DNA of 64,000 nt from Pseudomonadota bacterium (GTDB lineage: Bacteria; Pseudomonadota; Alphaproteobacteria; Geminicoccales; Geminicoccaceae). The stretch lies in assembly GCA_030549795.1 (NCBI GenBank), contig JAUQQO010000009.1:141985-205984 (forward strand), given 5' to 3'. A program made the position numbers and the translations under genes. This document shows positions 18,432 to 27,233 of the stretch, piece by piece. Within the stretch, counting starts at the first letter, position 1. Each line of letters starts with the position of its first letter. The notes beneath the pieces are model-generated. The model was not told the origin of the DNA and searched no databases. It saw only the letters and a list, made by a program, of their open reading frames with translations.

Positions 18432-19403
18432 GTGCTCCGCTCGCTCGTAGCCGGGATCGGCGGCTATTTGCCCGCGCGGGTTGTCAGCAATGCGGAACTC
18501 GCGCTCTCGCTCGACACCTCCGATGCCTGGATCCGCGAGCGAACCGGCATCACGCGACGCCACATCGCAGCCGACGACGAGCTCACATCCGACCTTGCCG
18601 TGGAGGCCGCCCGGCGCGCCCTGCACCATGCGGAGCTCTCGGCGGCAACGGTCGATTTGATCGTGGTGGCCACGAGCACACCCGATCACACCTTCCCCGC
18701 GACCGCCACCGCCGTGCAACGCAAGCTCGGTGCTCCGATCGGCATCGCCTTCGATGTCCAGGCGGTCTGCGCCGGCTTTCCCTACGCCGTGGCCGTTGCC
18801 GATAGTTTGTTGCGCGCCGGCCACGCCCGCACCGCGCTCGTCATCGGTGCCGAGACCTTCTCGCGCATCCTCGATTGGAACGACCGCAACACGGCCGTGC
18901 TCTTCGGGGATGGAGCCGGTGCTGTGGTTCTCCGCGCTGAACGCACTGCCGGCCGGCTCGACGATCGCGGTGTGCTCGCTGTCCGTCTGTGGGCGGACGG
19001 TACCCACTATCGCGACCTCTATGTCGACGGTGGGCCCTCGGCGACACGCTCAACCGGCCATTTGCGAATGAACGGGCGTGAAGTGTTCCGACACGCGGTG
19101 GCGCGCCTGGCCGAATCGGTCGAGGTCGTGCTTTCAGATGTCGGCCTTGCAGCCGCCGACCTCGACTTGTTCGTGCCCCATCAGGCCAATCTGCGCATCA
19201 TCGATGCGGTTGGGCGCAGGCTCGGGGTCGATCCCGAGCGCATCGTGGTCACCGTCGATCGACACGCCAATACTTCGGCTGCCTCGATTCCCCTCGCACT
19301 CGCCGCGGCTTTGGAAGAGGGGCGGCTCTCGCGCGGACAGCTCGTTGCGCTCGCTGCGCTCGGCGGCGGTTTCGCTTGGGGCTCCGCGATTTTCCGCTTT
19401 TGA
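18432..19403 (+). CDS. fabH: 3-oxoacyl-ACP synthase III
   Basis: 323 residues from GTG 18432. The catalytic triad is visible: Cys113 in AVCAGFPYA, His250 in [10 protein letters not shown] and Asn280 in [22 protein letters not shown] at about 28-40 is the FabH N-terminal signature. It condenses acetyl-CoA (or a branched primer) with malonyl-ACP to start fatty acid synthesis. Only 15 bp separate it from plsX. Confidence 0.97.
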   Translation: MLRSLVAGIGGYLPARVVSNAELALSLDTSDAWIRERTGITRRHIAADDELTSDLAVEAARRALHHAELSAATVDLIVVATSTPDHTFPATATAVQRKLGAPIGIAFDVQAVCAGFPYAVAVADSLLRAGHARTALVIGAETFSRILDWNDRNTAVLFGDGAGAVVLRAERTAGRLDDRGVLAVRLWADGTHYRDLYVDGGPSATRSTGHLRMNGREVFRHAVARLAESVEVVLSDVGLAAADLDLFVPHQANLRIIDAVGRRLGVDPERIVVTVDRHANTSAASIPLALAAALEEGRLSRGQLVALAALGGGFAWGSAIFRF

Positions 19404-19467
19404 GCCGAGACGTTGACGGAACTCATTGTCGCATCTAGCGTTTTGTGAAAGGTGGGGAGGAACGCCG

Positions 19468-19779
19468 GTGGCCGGGCGGACAGTGACGCGCGCACAGCTC
19501 GCCGAGGCGCTCTATCAGGAGGTGGGACTGTCGCGCAGCGAATCGGCGGCGCTCGTCGAGGCTGTCCTCAACGAGATCGTCGATTCGCTCCTCAAGGAAG
19601 GCCTGGTCAAGATTTCTGCTTTTGGGACCTTCCTTGTGCGCGAAAAGGGTCCACGGATCGGCCGTAACCCCAAGACCGGTCAGGAGGTGCCGATCCCGCC
19701 CCGTCGCGTACTCGTCTTCCGCCCTTCTCAGCTTCTCAAGGAACGTATCAACGCGGGCCAATGGGACCGTACGAGATGA
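19468..19779 (+). CDS. ihfA: Integration host factor subunit alpha
   Basis: 103 residues from GTG 19468, with GGGGAGGA 6 nt upstream; the frame is open from 19426 but without a better site. The HU/IHF fold is clear: [40 protein letters not shown], and the DNA-bending arm [23 protein letters not shown] bends DNA in recombination and transcription. IhfB must be elsewhere. The stop overlaps the start of the merR-type gene (ATGA). Confidence 0.94.
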   Translation: MAGRTVTRAQLAEALYQEVGLSRSESAALVEAVLNEIVDSLLKEGLVKISAFGTFLVREKGPRIGRNPKTGQEVPIPPRRVLVFRPSQLLKERINAGQWDRTR

Positions 19780-20225
19780 ACCCGTCGTCGACAGAGCCTG
19801 ATGCCTCGACGACGCGCGGCGACGAACGCCCCGGCAAGGCCCCGCAAGCGTTCCGCACCATAAGCGAAGTCGCGGCCGAACTCGGCGTGCCCCAACATGT
19901 CCTGCGCTTTTGGGAAACGCGCTTTCCCATGGTGCGGCCGCTCAAGCGCGCCGGCGGCCGACGCTATTATCGACCGGAGGACATCGAGATCTTGCGCCGA
20001 ATCCGCCAGCTCCTTTACGAGGAGGGGTATACGATCAAGGGCGCGCAAAAGGCGTTGCGGGCAGGCCCAAGCGGCGCCCGCGACGGGCGTCCCGAGGTCA
20101 CGGCGCCGGCGGCGCGACGCACCGGCGCGGGGCTGCAGCTGGGTGGCCAGGCGCGCAGCCGGCTAGCCGCGATTCGCGACGCGCTCGAGAACCTGCGGGC
20201 GATGCTGCAACGCGTCGTCAGTTAA
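19776..20225 (+). CDS. MerR-family transcriptional regulator
   Basis: 149 residues from ATG 19776, the ATGA overlap with ihfA; an in-frame ATG at 19761 lacks an SD. The winged-helix DNA-binding domain spans about residues 25-95: [20 protein letters not shown], then [19 protein letters not shown] and [17 protein letters not shown] low-complexity linker and a short helix ([16 protein letters not shown]) follow, with no effector domain. Proteins of this type are found next to ihfA in many alphaproteobacteria; the target is unknown. Confidence 0.9.
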   Translation: MNPSSTEPDASTTRGDERPGKAPQAFRTISEVAAELGVPQHVLRFWETRFPMVRPLKRAGGRRYYRPEDIEILRRIRQLLYEEGYTIKGAQKALRAGPSGARDGRPEVTAPAARRTGAGLQLGGQARSRLAAIRDALENLRAMLQRVVS

Positions 20226-20239
20226 CCGACGGGGCTCGA

Positions 20240-20268
20240 TTGCCGGCTGTGGCCAGGCCATCTATAGT
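20240..20268 (+). promoter_or_regulatory. Promoter of tRNA-Pro
   Basis: TTGCCG (20240-20245), a 17-bp spacer and TATAGT (20263-20268). Transcription would begin near 20275, about 20 bases before the mature tRNA. Confidence 0.65.
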
Positions 20269-20294
20269 GCGAGGCATGGCGTTGGCGCGCCGGT

Positions 20295-20371
20295 CGGAGC
20301 GTGGCGCAGCCTGGTAGCGCACCAGCATGGGGCGCTGGGGGTCGTGGGTTCAAATCCCGCCGCTCCGACCA
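20295..20371 (+). tRNA. tRNA-Pro (anticodon GGG)
   Basis: A complete 77-nt cloverleaf with encoded CCA. The acceptor CGGAGCG pairs with CGCTCCG, the D stem is GCGC/GCGC, the anticodon stem CCAGC/GCTGG encloses a loop with GGG, and the T arm has the standard TTCAAAT loop. It reads proline codons CCC and CCU. Confidence 0.97.
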
Positions 20372-20426
20372 TTTCTCTTCAAAGCCTCTCGATGCTGTCC
20401 TCGGCGCGCAAATTTTTCTCGCTCGT

Positions 20427-21809
20427 TCATGACGCGGCTTGCGCCGAGACGGGCAGAGCCACCGGCTCGGCAAGGCGCGCTGCCGCGGCAACGAGCTTTT
20501 CGACCGCGCGCGCATGCACGACTTCGCCCTCCACATAGAGTTCGTGATTTTGTTCGATCCGACTCGGATCGTAGGCGTAGTTGACCATGATGCCATAAGA
20601 TTCGGCGAGTCCTTTACGCGACAGATCCGCCGCCCAATTGATCCGCTCAAGACGCGCCCCGTTGCCGAGGTGGAACCGGGCGACCGGATCGATCGGCCGA
20701 CCGTTGCGGCGCGCCTTCACAAGGTACCATGCGCACAGCGCGGTCAGGATCGGGCGCAAGAGATCGACGGTTGCGGGATCCTCATGCCACTCGGGATCGT
20801 GCACGCGCTCGAGCACGCGACGCTCCGCTTCGGGTAGGCGCAGCCGCTCCTCGGCGAGCGCCTGCTCGAGCCAACGCGCGAAACCGGGCACGGGCGAAAG
20901 GGTCGCGAACTGGGCGATGTGCGGCAGCTCAGCCTGGATCGTCGCCACCACGAGCTTGATCAGGAAATTGCCGAGGGTGACGCCACGCAGCCCCTCTTGG
21001 CAATTGCTTATGGAATAGAAGATCGCGGTGTCCGCCTCATCAGGAGAGGCGACTGGCTCGCTCGGGTCGATGAGCGGCTGGATGCGATCGGCGAGGCCGC
21101 TCGTGAGCGCGATCTGGACGAAAATCAGCGGTTCGTCCGGTAGCACCGGATGAAAGAACGCAAAGCAACGACGGTCGACTGCCAGCCTTCGCTTGAAGTC
21201 TTCTAGCGTTTTTATTGAATGTACTTTTTCGTAATTCTTGAGCTTCTCCAAGAGCGAAGCGGGGCTGTTCCAATCGATACGCGTAAGCGTGAGGAAGCCC
21301 GGATTGAACCAAGAGACGAGCAAGTGGTGAAGATCGGCATCGAGTTCGGCTAGCTCGGGTGCCGAAGCGATCCAGCGCAACAGCAAGGCCCGCATCTCGA
21401 CGATCGTGCGGGGCCCGCCCGGTGCGGTGTTCAAGCGACGGAACAGCTCCAGTCGCGGTGATTCGCTCACTCTTCGAAGTTCCGCGAGGGTGCGTGGCCC
21501 GGGTGCAGCCGCATAGGCCTCGGCGGCCCGCCGGACCGCTTCCACATCCGGGCCGAACTCGCGCGCGAGGAGAAGACAGAACTCCCGCCGTTCGTCCTCG
21601 CTCATAGCCCGCCACGCCTCGAGCACCTCGCGGGCAAGAGCCACAGTCGAGGCTTCGCCGCGCACAGAGAGGAGCTCCCGGCACAGGGTCGCGATCGAGC
21701 GTCGGCGCGATCCGAGCCGGCGGCGCAGAAACTCGCGACCGGCGTCTGCGATCGAGGACCAGAGCTGATCCAAACGACTCGCCAGCATCCGCGCGCCCTC
21801 GCCCGTCAT
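20427..21809 (-). CDS. Malonyl-CoA decarboxylase
   Basis: 460 residues from ATG 21809 (GGAG 6 nt upstream); the frame extends to 21884. The N-terminal helical domain is followed by the GNAT-like catalytic domain. Conserved segments include FNPGFLTLTRIDWNSPASLL, the active-site FYSISNCQEGLRGVTLGNFL near 265-282, and PVARFHLGNGARLERINW near the end, containing the catalytic His. It converts malonyl-CoA to acetyl-CoA and CO2. No malonyl-CoA synthetase or malonate carrier is adjacent, so its physiological role (malonate use or control of malonyl-CoA) is open. The 270-bp gap upstream holds no recognisable gene. Confidence 0.94.
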   Translation of the reverse strand: MTGEGARMLASRLDQLWSSIADAGREFLRRRLGSRRRSIATLCRELLSVRGEASTVALAREVLEAWRAMSEDERREFCLLLAREFGPDVEAVRRAAEAYAAAPGPRTLAELRRVSESPRLELFRRLNTAPGGPRTIVEMRALLLRWIASAPELAELDADLHHLLVSWFNPGFLTLTRIDWNSPASLLEKLKNYEKVHSIKTLEDFKRRLAVDRRCFAFFHPVLPDEPLIFVQIALTSGLADRIQPLIDPSEPVASPDEADTAIFYSISNCQEGLRGVTLGNFLIKLVVATIQAELPHIAQFATLSPVPGFARWLEQALAEERLRLPEAERRVLERVHDPEWHEDPATVDLLRPILTALCAWYLVKARRNGRPIDPVARFHLGNGARLERINWAADLSRKGLAESYGIMVNYAYDPSRIEQNHELYVEGEVVHARAVEKLVAAAARLAEPVALPVSAQAAS

Positions 21810-22079
21810 GGTCGACTCCGCCAACACGCTAGCCGTTTTCGGTGAAGACCTAGTTGAGACTAACGCGCAAGCGCGATCGCGCACCTGCGATCCTCGATTG
21901 CAGCAGCGCGTGGCCCTTTAGCGCAACACGCGGACTCTCCGCGCCACCCGCGCTCAAGTGGAATTCGGTCCTCGCCGCCCCATCGGCCCTTTGCGCCCGC
22001 TTCACGCGCGATCGAGCTTCTTGGCTCCCGCGGGTTTCAGCGCCCGCGCACCGAGTTGGAGCGTCGCGGCGCTCTCCGC

Positions 22080-22832
22080 TCAGCGGGAGGAAAGCGCTGC
22101 CTGCGCGAGCTCCGGTCGCTGGAGCAGCTGGCGGGCCTGCTCGTTGCCATCAGCGGCTGCGGCCTCGCACATGATCCGCGCGCGGCCGAGGTTCTTCACC
22201 GTCCCAATACCCCAGAGGTAGCGCACGCACAGTTCGGCTTTGGCGGGCGCGAAACCATCTGCTGCAGCGGCTTCGAGCAGTTGCACCGCCTCCTCACGAT
22301 CCCCGGGCCCGCCGCGCTCGGAAAGAGCGCGCGCGAGCTGGAATCGCCAGCGCGGTGCTGCCGGTTCGAAGGCGAGCGCAGCACGGCAATCCGCGATCAC
22401 CTCGGCCACCGTCGGACCCGGCTCGCCCGGGCGACGCGCGGCGGGGCTGCCGATTTCGCACGCTCGCGGCAGCGCGGCGCGCAGGGGCGGGGCCGAGGGA
22501 GGCGGAGCGCGCACGTTCGCGGCCTGAGCGCGCGCCTCGGCCAACGCGCGCTCGAGCCGCTCGGGATCGAGCTGGCCGATCGGCTGCCGGTTCGCGAGCC
22601 GCAAACCGATATAGGTGTGCGAATAGTCCCGCACGAGGCGAGCCACGTCGGCCGCCGCCTGCTCGAGAGCCTGCAGCCGCGCGGCAGGCGATGTAGCGTT
22701 CTCGGCTGCTACGATCGCCGCCAGGGCCCGCCGCAAGAGAGCGTTGGCCTCGGCGCGCTCGTCCGCTTGCGCCGCCGCGGTGATCACTATAGCGGCGAGC
22801 AGAACAATAATTGTTTCCACTAAACGAGACAT
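22080..22832 (-). CDS. Exported Sel1-repeat protein
   Basis: 250 residues from ATG 22832 (GGGAGGA upstream). The N-terminal signal sequence TIIVLLAAIVITAAAQA predicts export. A helical middle region with a Pro-rich patch follows. The C-terminus has Sel1/TPR-like repeats: EEAVQLLEAAAADGFAPAK, YLWGIGTVKNLGRARIMCEA and AAADGNEQARQLL. Two Cys in the last third could form a disulfide. Sel1 proteins are protein-interaction scaffolds, and no partner can be named. It is divergent from the TAXI receptor gene (127 bp), and shared control is possible. Confidence 0.82.
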   Translation of the reverse strand: MSRLVETIIVLLAAIVITAAAQADERAEANALLRRALAAIVAAENATSPAARLQALEQAAADVARLVRDYSHTYIGLRLANRQPIGQLDPERLERALAEARAQAANVRAPPPSAPPLRAALPRACEIGSPAARRPGEPGPTVAEVIADCRAALAFEPAAPRWRFQLARALSERGGPGDREEAVQLLEAAAADGFAPAKAELCVRYLWGIGTVKNLGRARIMCEAAAADGNEQARQLLQRPELAQAALSSR

Positions 22833-22959
22833 CGGCGTCCTCCCGCCTCTCTCGCGCCACTTTAGAGAACTTCGTGCTCTCCTTCTACGGGCTGGATTCC
22901 GTGTTGCACCCGCCTGACGCGCGCGGCACAACAGCGGCCGTCCAAGGGAGGAAACCAGG

Positions 22960-23925
22960 ATGCGGCGCGTTGCGCAGAGGGCACTTCTGATCGGTTTTTT
23001 CGCGGTCGCCTCGCTCCTGCCCGGACTTGCCGCCCGCGGTGCGGGACCGAGCGAGGTCGAGCGCGCCAACCGCGACACGGTCGGCATCATCGCCGGCAGC
23101 GTGACCGGTACCTATGCCCGCTTCGCCCAAGATCTTGCGGACGCGCTCGATGCACCAGGCGAGCTGCGCATCATCGCCATGCTCGGTAAAGGTTCTATTC
23201 AGAACATTTTCGACCTTCTTTATTTACGAAATGTCGACGCCGCGATCGTCCAATCCGACGTTTTACAATACTTTCGAGCCAATCGTATAATACCCGGAAT
23301 CGAAGACAAGATCCGTTATGTCGCCAAGCTCTACAACGAAGAGGTGCACATCTTGGCGCGCCCTGAAATCCAGAGCCTCAAGGATCTCGCCGGCAAGCGG
23401 GTCAACATCGGGCCGAAAGGAAGCGGCACGGCGATGACCGCCAAGCTCCTCTTCGACATCGAAGACATTCCGATCGAAGCGCTCAATCTCTCCCACTCGG
23501 AAGCTCTTGCGGCGCTCAAAGCCGACAGCATCAGCGCCGCCGTTTTTATCGTCGGAAAACCTGCGACCTATTTCAGGGAAATACGCAACGACCAGGGGCT
23601 GCGCTTTCTGCCCATTGAACTCAGCAAGGGACTCGAGGACGTCTATTTGGACGCAGAACTGACATCGGAAGACTACCCCAACCTCGTCGCCCCCGGCGAG
23701 CGAATCCCGACCATTGCGGTCGGTGCCGTGCTCGCGGTCTACAATTGGAAGCCGGGCACCAGCAGATACGACCGCGTCAACCGCTTCGTCCGTCGGCTGC
23801 TCGAGACGTTGCCCTTGCTGCAGACGGATGCTTACCACCCAAAGTGGAAATCGGTTGACTTACGCGCTACCATTCCCGGCTGGCGACGACTGGAGACGGT
23901 GGAACAGTGGCTGCCCGCAAATTGA
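22960..23925 (+). CDS. TAXI-family TRAP transporter solute-binding protein
   Basis: 321 residues. The N-terminal signal (about 1-28) is followed by the periplasmic type II binding fold. Typical TAXI segments are VGIIAGSVTGTYARFAQDLA, NIFDLLYLRNVDAAIVQSDV and KDLAGKRVNIGPKGSGTAMT. TAXI receptors capture ligands, often dicarboxylates or glutamate-like compounds, for a fused DctQM permease. No permease gene is next to it. Instead a c-type cytochrome gene overlaps its 3' end by 19 nt. SD GGGAGGA supports ATG 22960. The ligand cannot be predicted. Confidence 0.92.
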   Translation: MRRVAQRALLIGFFAVASLLPGLAARGAGPSEVERANRDTVGIIAGSVTGTYARFAQDLADALDAPGELRIIAMLGKGSIQNIFDLLYLRNVDAAIVQSDVLQYFRANRIIPGIEDKIRYVAKLYNEEVHILARPEIQSLKDLAGKRVNIGPKGSGTAMTAKLLFDIEDIPIEALNLSHSEALAALKADSISAAVFIVGKPATYFREIRNDQGLRFLPIELSKGLEDVYLDAELTSEDYPNLVAPGERIPTIAVGAVLAVYNWKPGTSRYDRVNRFVRRLLETLPLLQTDAYHPKWKSVDLRATIPGWRRLETVEQWLPAN

Positions 23926-24236
23926 CCCGGCGGCTCGGCCAGGCGGCGGTCGTGCTCGTCCTTTCTGCTGCCGCCGGCCCGGCGCTGAGCGGGGATGCGG
24001 AGCGCGGGCGCGAGCTTGCGCGCGCCCTGTGCGGACGCTGCCACGCCATCGCGCCGGGGCAAACAAGTCCGCTTCCCCACGCCCCGCCCTTCGCCGATAT
24101 CGTCCGCCGCTACCCGGTTGAGAGCCTTGCCGAGGCCCTCGCAGAGGGACTGGTCACCGGTCATCCGGCGATGCCCGAGGTTCGCTTGGAGCCGCGCGCG
24201 CTCGCCGATTTCTTGGCTTATCTCGAAAGTCTGTAA
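23907..24236 (+). CDS. Small exported c-type cytochrome
   Basis: 109 residues from GTG 23907, inside the 3' end of the TAXI gene. A signal sequence (about 8-29, AAVVLVLSAAAGPALSG) precedes a single class I haem site CGRCH near residue 42, and TGHPAMPEVRL near residue 88 offers the distal Met ligand. It is a periplasmic electron carrier. The overlap implies translational coupling with the receptor. Donor and acceptor are unknown. It could alternatively sense redox state for the receptor, which is speculation. Confidence 0.9.
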   Translation: MAARKLTRRLGQAAVVLVLSAAAGPALSGDAERGRELARALCGRCHAIAPGQTSPLPHAPPFADIVRRYPVESLAEALAEGLVTGHPAMPEVRLEPRALADFLAYLESL

Positions 24237-24240
24237 GTCG

Positions 24241-24987
24241 TTATCGGGCTCCACTCACGTTGAAAATCGTGGCCGCAACATAGCTCGCTTTGTCCGAAAG
24301 AAGCCACACCACCGCTTCGGCCACCTCTTCCGGTCGCCCAGCACGGCCGAGCGGGACGGTGGGGCCATAGCGCTGGATACGTTCCGGGACACCAGTATCC
24401 AATTGCATGTCGGTATCGATGAGCCCCGGACGGACACCGTTCACGCGAATCCCTTCCGATGCCACCTCTTTGCCCAAAGCCTCGGTCAACAAGTCGATGC
24501 CCGCCTTGGCCGCCGCATAGGGCACGAAGCCGCCTGCTCCCTTAAGCTCGGTAGCCATCGAGGAGATGTTGACGATGACCCCGCCGCGTCCACCGCGCGA
24601 GCGTGCCATGCGCCGTACCGCCTCGCGGTTGCAGATAATGTGCGCGAGGAGATCGGTCTCCACGATCCGGCGTATCTCTTCGATGGGGATGCAGGCGAGT
24701 GGCGCTGCTTTGTGGATTACCCCGGCGTTGCTCACCAGTGCTTCGACATAACCGAGTTCTTCGGCGGTGCGGTCGAACGCCGCGCACACCGCCTTCGGAT
24801 CGGTGATGTCACAGCGCAGCACGATCGCGCGCCTGCCATAGGCGCGAACATCCTCGGCCACGCGCTCGGCTGCGGCCTGCCGCTCGCGATAAGCGACTGC
24901 GACGTCCCATCCATCGCGCGCCGCGAGCCGGCAAACCGCGGCCCCGATGCCGCGCGAGCCCCCAGTCACCAAAACCACTCTGCTCAT
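24241..24987 (-). CDS. Short-chain dehydrogenase/reductase (SDR)
   Basis: 248 residues, classical SDR. The cofactor loop is TGGSRGIG, followed by RCDITD, the LVSNAGVIH motif, catalytic Ser in VNISSMA, and Tyr-Lys in PYAAAKAGIDLL. The C-terminal half has VNGVRPGLIDTDMQ. AGGAGG 9 nt upstream supports ATG 24987. FabG-like oxidoreductases have many substrates and nothing nearby identifies this one. It converges on the cytochrome gene with 4 bp between stops. Confidence 0.9.
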   Translation of the reverse strand: MSRVVLVTGGSRGIGAAVCRLAARDGWDVAVAYRERQAAAERVAEDVRAYGRRAIVLRCDITDPKAVCAAFDRTAEELGYVEALVSNAGVIHKAAPLACIPIEEIRRIVETDLLAHIICNREAVRRMARSRGGRGGVIVNISSMATELKGAGGFVPYAAAKAGIDLLTEALGKEVASEGIRVNGVRPGLIDTDMQLDTGVPERIQRYGPTVPLGRAGRPEEVAEAVVWLLSDKASYVAATIFNVSGAR

Positions 24988-25103
24988 GCCTTTGCCCTCC
25001 TCGGGCCGCCTCTTTCTCGGTTAGGCTTGAGCGCGCAAATGCGACAATCGGCGCCGCTGCGCGGCACCCCTGAGCTTTCCGCGCCATCGCTCCCGTGCAG
25101 ACC

Positions 25104-25469
25104 TCATCTGCGGCCGTAGCGATCCTCGAGGCGAACGATATCGGTCTCTTCAAGCCGCTCGCCGCGCTGCACTTCTACCAACTCGAGCCTGCCTTCGCCC
25201 ACGTTCGCTACCCGATGCGGGGTTCCGACCGGGACGTCCACCGATTGGCCCGCCTCGATCTCGAACTCGCGATCGCCGAGTGTCACCCGCGCCCGCCCCT
25301 GGACGATGAACCAATGCTCCGAGCGATAGCGGTGGAACTGCAACGACAGCACGCCGCCCGGCTCCACCGTGATCCGCTTCACCGCAAATCCGTCGCCCAC
25401 GTCCAGCACCCGCCAACGCCCCCACGGCCGCTCGTCGCTATCACCGATCCGATAGCCTACTTCACCCAT
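25104..25469 (-). CDS. Cupin protein of the mannose-6-phosphate isomerase type II class
   Basis: 121 residues from ATG 25469. It corresponds to the isolated C-terminal cupin of ManC-like enzymes: RPWGRWRVLDVGDGFAVKRI, LSLQFHRYRSEHWFIVQGRA with its two metal His and Glu, and DVPVGTPHRVANVG with the fourth ligand. Stand-alone forms may act as phosphomannose isomerases or as sugar-binding cupins. It lies downstream of the T2SS operon on the same strand (73-bp gap), and co-transcription is possible but unproven. Confidence 0.87.
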   Translation of the reverse strand: MGEVGYRIGDSDERPWGRWRVLDVGDGFAVKRITVEPGGVLSLQFHRYRSEHWFIVQGRARVTLGDREFEIEAGQSVDVPVGTPHRVANVGEGRLELVEVQRGERLEETDIVRLEDRYGRR

Positions 25470-25542
25470 CGCTCTTGCTCCTCGCACCGGTTCCGGCTCA
25501 CCGACCACCCGCTCGGCGCTCGCATCGCACCCCGCGCCGGCC

Positions 25543-26103
25543 CTAGAGGCGGCGGCTCAAGGCTGCCAGCTCGAGTTCGGTGCGGAGGTGAGTCGGCTCA
25601 GCACCATTGGCACGCCGCTCGGCCTGGAGCGTAAGGCGACGAATGAGAACGAGCGGCTCGCTCGTTTCAAGAGCGTGAAGGAGGCCGATCAATCCGTCCA
25701 TCTCGATCTCGAACACGATCCGCAAACCAACCTCGGACAAACCGCCGAGATCGATCGGCTCGAGCACCTGCACACTCGCGATCCGTCCTCCGCGCGCCTG
25801 CACCATCGCCGTAACCGCGCCCTGCAGTTCGGCCGCCGCCACAGCCGGCGTCGCCGCACGAAGGACGAGGCCGGGCTCGGCGAGCGCCCGCTCGATCAGC
25901 TGGCGTTCGGAGAGCATCTCCTCGCGTTCCGCCGACCGGCGCTGAAGCTCGGCGGTCTCCCGTTCGAGCGCGCGCAATCGGGCTTCTTGCCAAGCGATCC
26001 AACGCACGGGCAACCAGCCCAGCGTGGCGAGGCCGATCACGCACCCGATGAGAAGCGCAACCGCGGCGATGCGGTTTACGATACGTTCCTCGCTCCCGAT
26101 CAC
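25543..26103 (-). CDS. gspM: Type II secretion system protein M (GspM-b type)
   Basis: 186 residues. A short cytoplasmic tail and one membrane helix (about 10-32) are followed by a coiled coil (RLRALERETAELQRRSAERE) and a periplasmic ferredoxin-like domain (about 80-180). This layout fits the T2SSM_b form. GspM forms the inner membrane platform with GspL. It starts at GTG 26103, overlapping the gspL stop by GTGA. It is the last gene of the gsp run. Confidence 0.82.
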   Translation of the reverse strand: MIGSEERIVNRIAAVALLIGCVIGLATLGWLPVRWIAWQEARLRALERETAELQRRSAEREEMLSERQLIERALAEPGLVLRAATPAVAAAELQGAVTAMVQARGGRIASVQVLEPIDLGGLSEVGLRIVFEIEMDGLIGLLHALETSEPLVLIRRLTLQAERRANGAEPTHLRTELELAALSRRL

Positions 26104-27233
26104 GATCCGCCTCGCGCGGTTCTCTCAACGCGCGCGGAAAGGACGAAGCGTTCGAGCTCCCGCTTGCCCGATGCGCCGTTGACGAGCGTAACGATGCTCG
26201 GAGCCTCAAAGCGGACATCTTCGAGAGCAGCCGACGCTTCGAGTAACGGCACGAGCAGGGATGCGCTCGGCGCATAGCCCGAGATCAAAAGCCGCTCTCG
26301 ATCGAGTTCAAGGCGCTCAAGGAACACCTCGTCGGGCAAGATCCGGCTGAGTTCCTCGACGATCCGCAACGCCGAGGGGGCAGCCTTGAGCCTTCCCGCG
26401 ACAAGGCCGAGCTCGCCCCGCAGCGCCTCGAGTTGCCGTTTGAGTTCCGGCAGGTCGGCAAGCTGCGCGGCCAAGGCTGCGGTCGTGCGTTCCCCTTCGC
26501 GCAAGACGATACTGCGGCTATGGATCTCGAATGCGGCCCATAATACGGCCAACGCGAGGCCGCCGCCCGCAAGAGCCGCAAGCGTCACCGGCAGGCGGCG
26601 CCTGTGGTGGGTGTCTGCTTCCCAGACGACGAAGCGGCTCGGAACCGGCTCGTCGAGCGCACCGATGTCGATCGCGCCAACCGTGAAGCCGAGTGCCTCG
26701 CAGCGATCGCGCAGATCGTCGACAAGCGGCTTGGGCACGGCCGCGATCGCGACTTCACACCGGCCATCGGGCAACACAGCTAAGACTGCGCAATCGAAGA
26801 GCGCTTGATCCGAACTCCAGGGTGTGAGGACGTCAAGGCGATGGCCGACGATCTCGCGCAAGTCTCGCTCCTGCGCCTTGGGCACTACGTCCCGTGCGAT
26901 CACACCATAGTCCACTGCAACGCGCAGGAGTACTTCCCGACTATTATGGCGCGCGGGCAGTTCTTGCGGGTAGCGCGTCGCGCCCGATGCCGGCACCTCG
27001 AAGGCCTCGCAGCGCGATCGATCGAGGGGGAAGGTACCGACTTCTTTGGGTACCCCCTTTTGCATATCGAGGAGGCGAAACTGCCCCTGATGATAGAACA
27101 AAAGCCACGACGGCCTAAGCGATCGACGACGTCGGCCCCGCGAGCCAAAGACCGCTTCGAGTTCCCGGAACCACCAGCTCAAGAAGGCCCGCACCAACGA
27201 CGCCGCGGGCGCAAAAGAAAACTCATGGCTCAC
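26100..27233 (-). CDS. gspL: Type II secretion system protein L (PilN-like C-terminus)
   Basis: 377 residues from GTG 27233, with GGAGGAG 8 nt upstream, inside the gspK 3' end. The N-terminal cytoplasmic part (about 1-210) is a degenerate actin-like GspL/PilM domain. A membrane helix at about 214-236 is followed by a coiled coil and a periplasmic PilN/Fim-like domain containing SRILPDEVFLERLELDRERL and LLISGYAPSASLLVPLLEAS. GspL connects the GspE ATPase to the periplasmic pseudopilus. No gspE is in the window. Confidence 0.83.
   Translation of the reverse strand: MSHEFSFAPAASLVRAFLSWWFRELEAVFGSRGRRRRSLRPSWLLFYHQGQFRLLDMQKGVPKEVGTFPLDRSRCEAFEVPASGATRYPQELPARHNSREVLLRVAVDYGVIARDVVPKAQERDLREIVGHRLDVLTPWSSDQALFDCAVLAVLPDGRCEVAIAAVPKPLVDDLRDRCEALGFTVGAIDIGALDEPVPSRFVVWEADTHHRRRLPVTLAALAGGGLALAVLWAAFEIHSRSIVLREGERTTAALAAQLADLPELKRQLEALRGELGLVAGRLKAAPSALRIVEELSRILPDEVFLERLELDRERLLISGYAPSASLLVPLLEASAALEDVRFEAPSIVTLVNGASGKRELERFVLSARVERTARGGS

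Noticed and set aside
17592..19007. 471-codon antisense frame across plsX and fabH
   Set aside because: Both genes beneath it have intact catalytic motifs; the antisense product resembles nothing.
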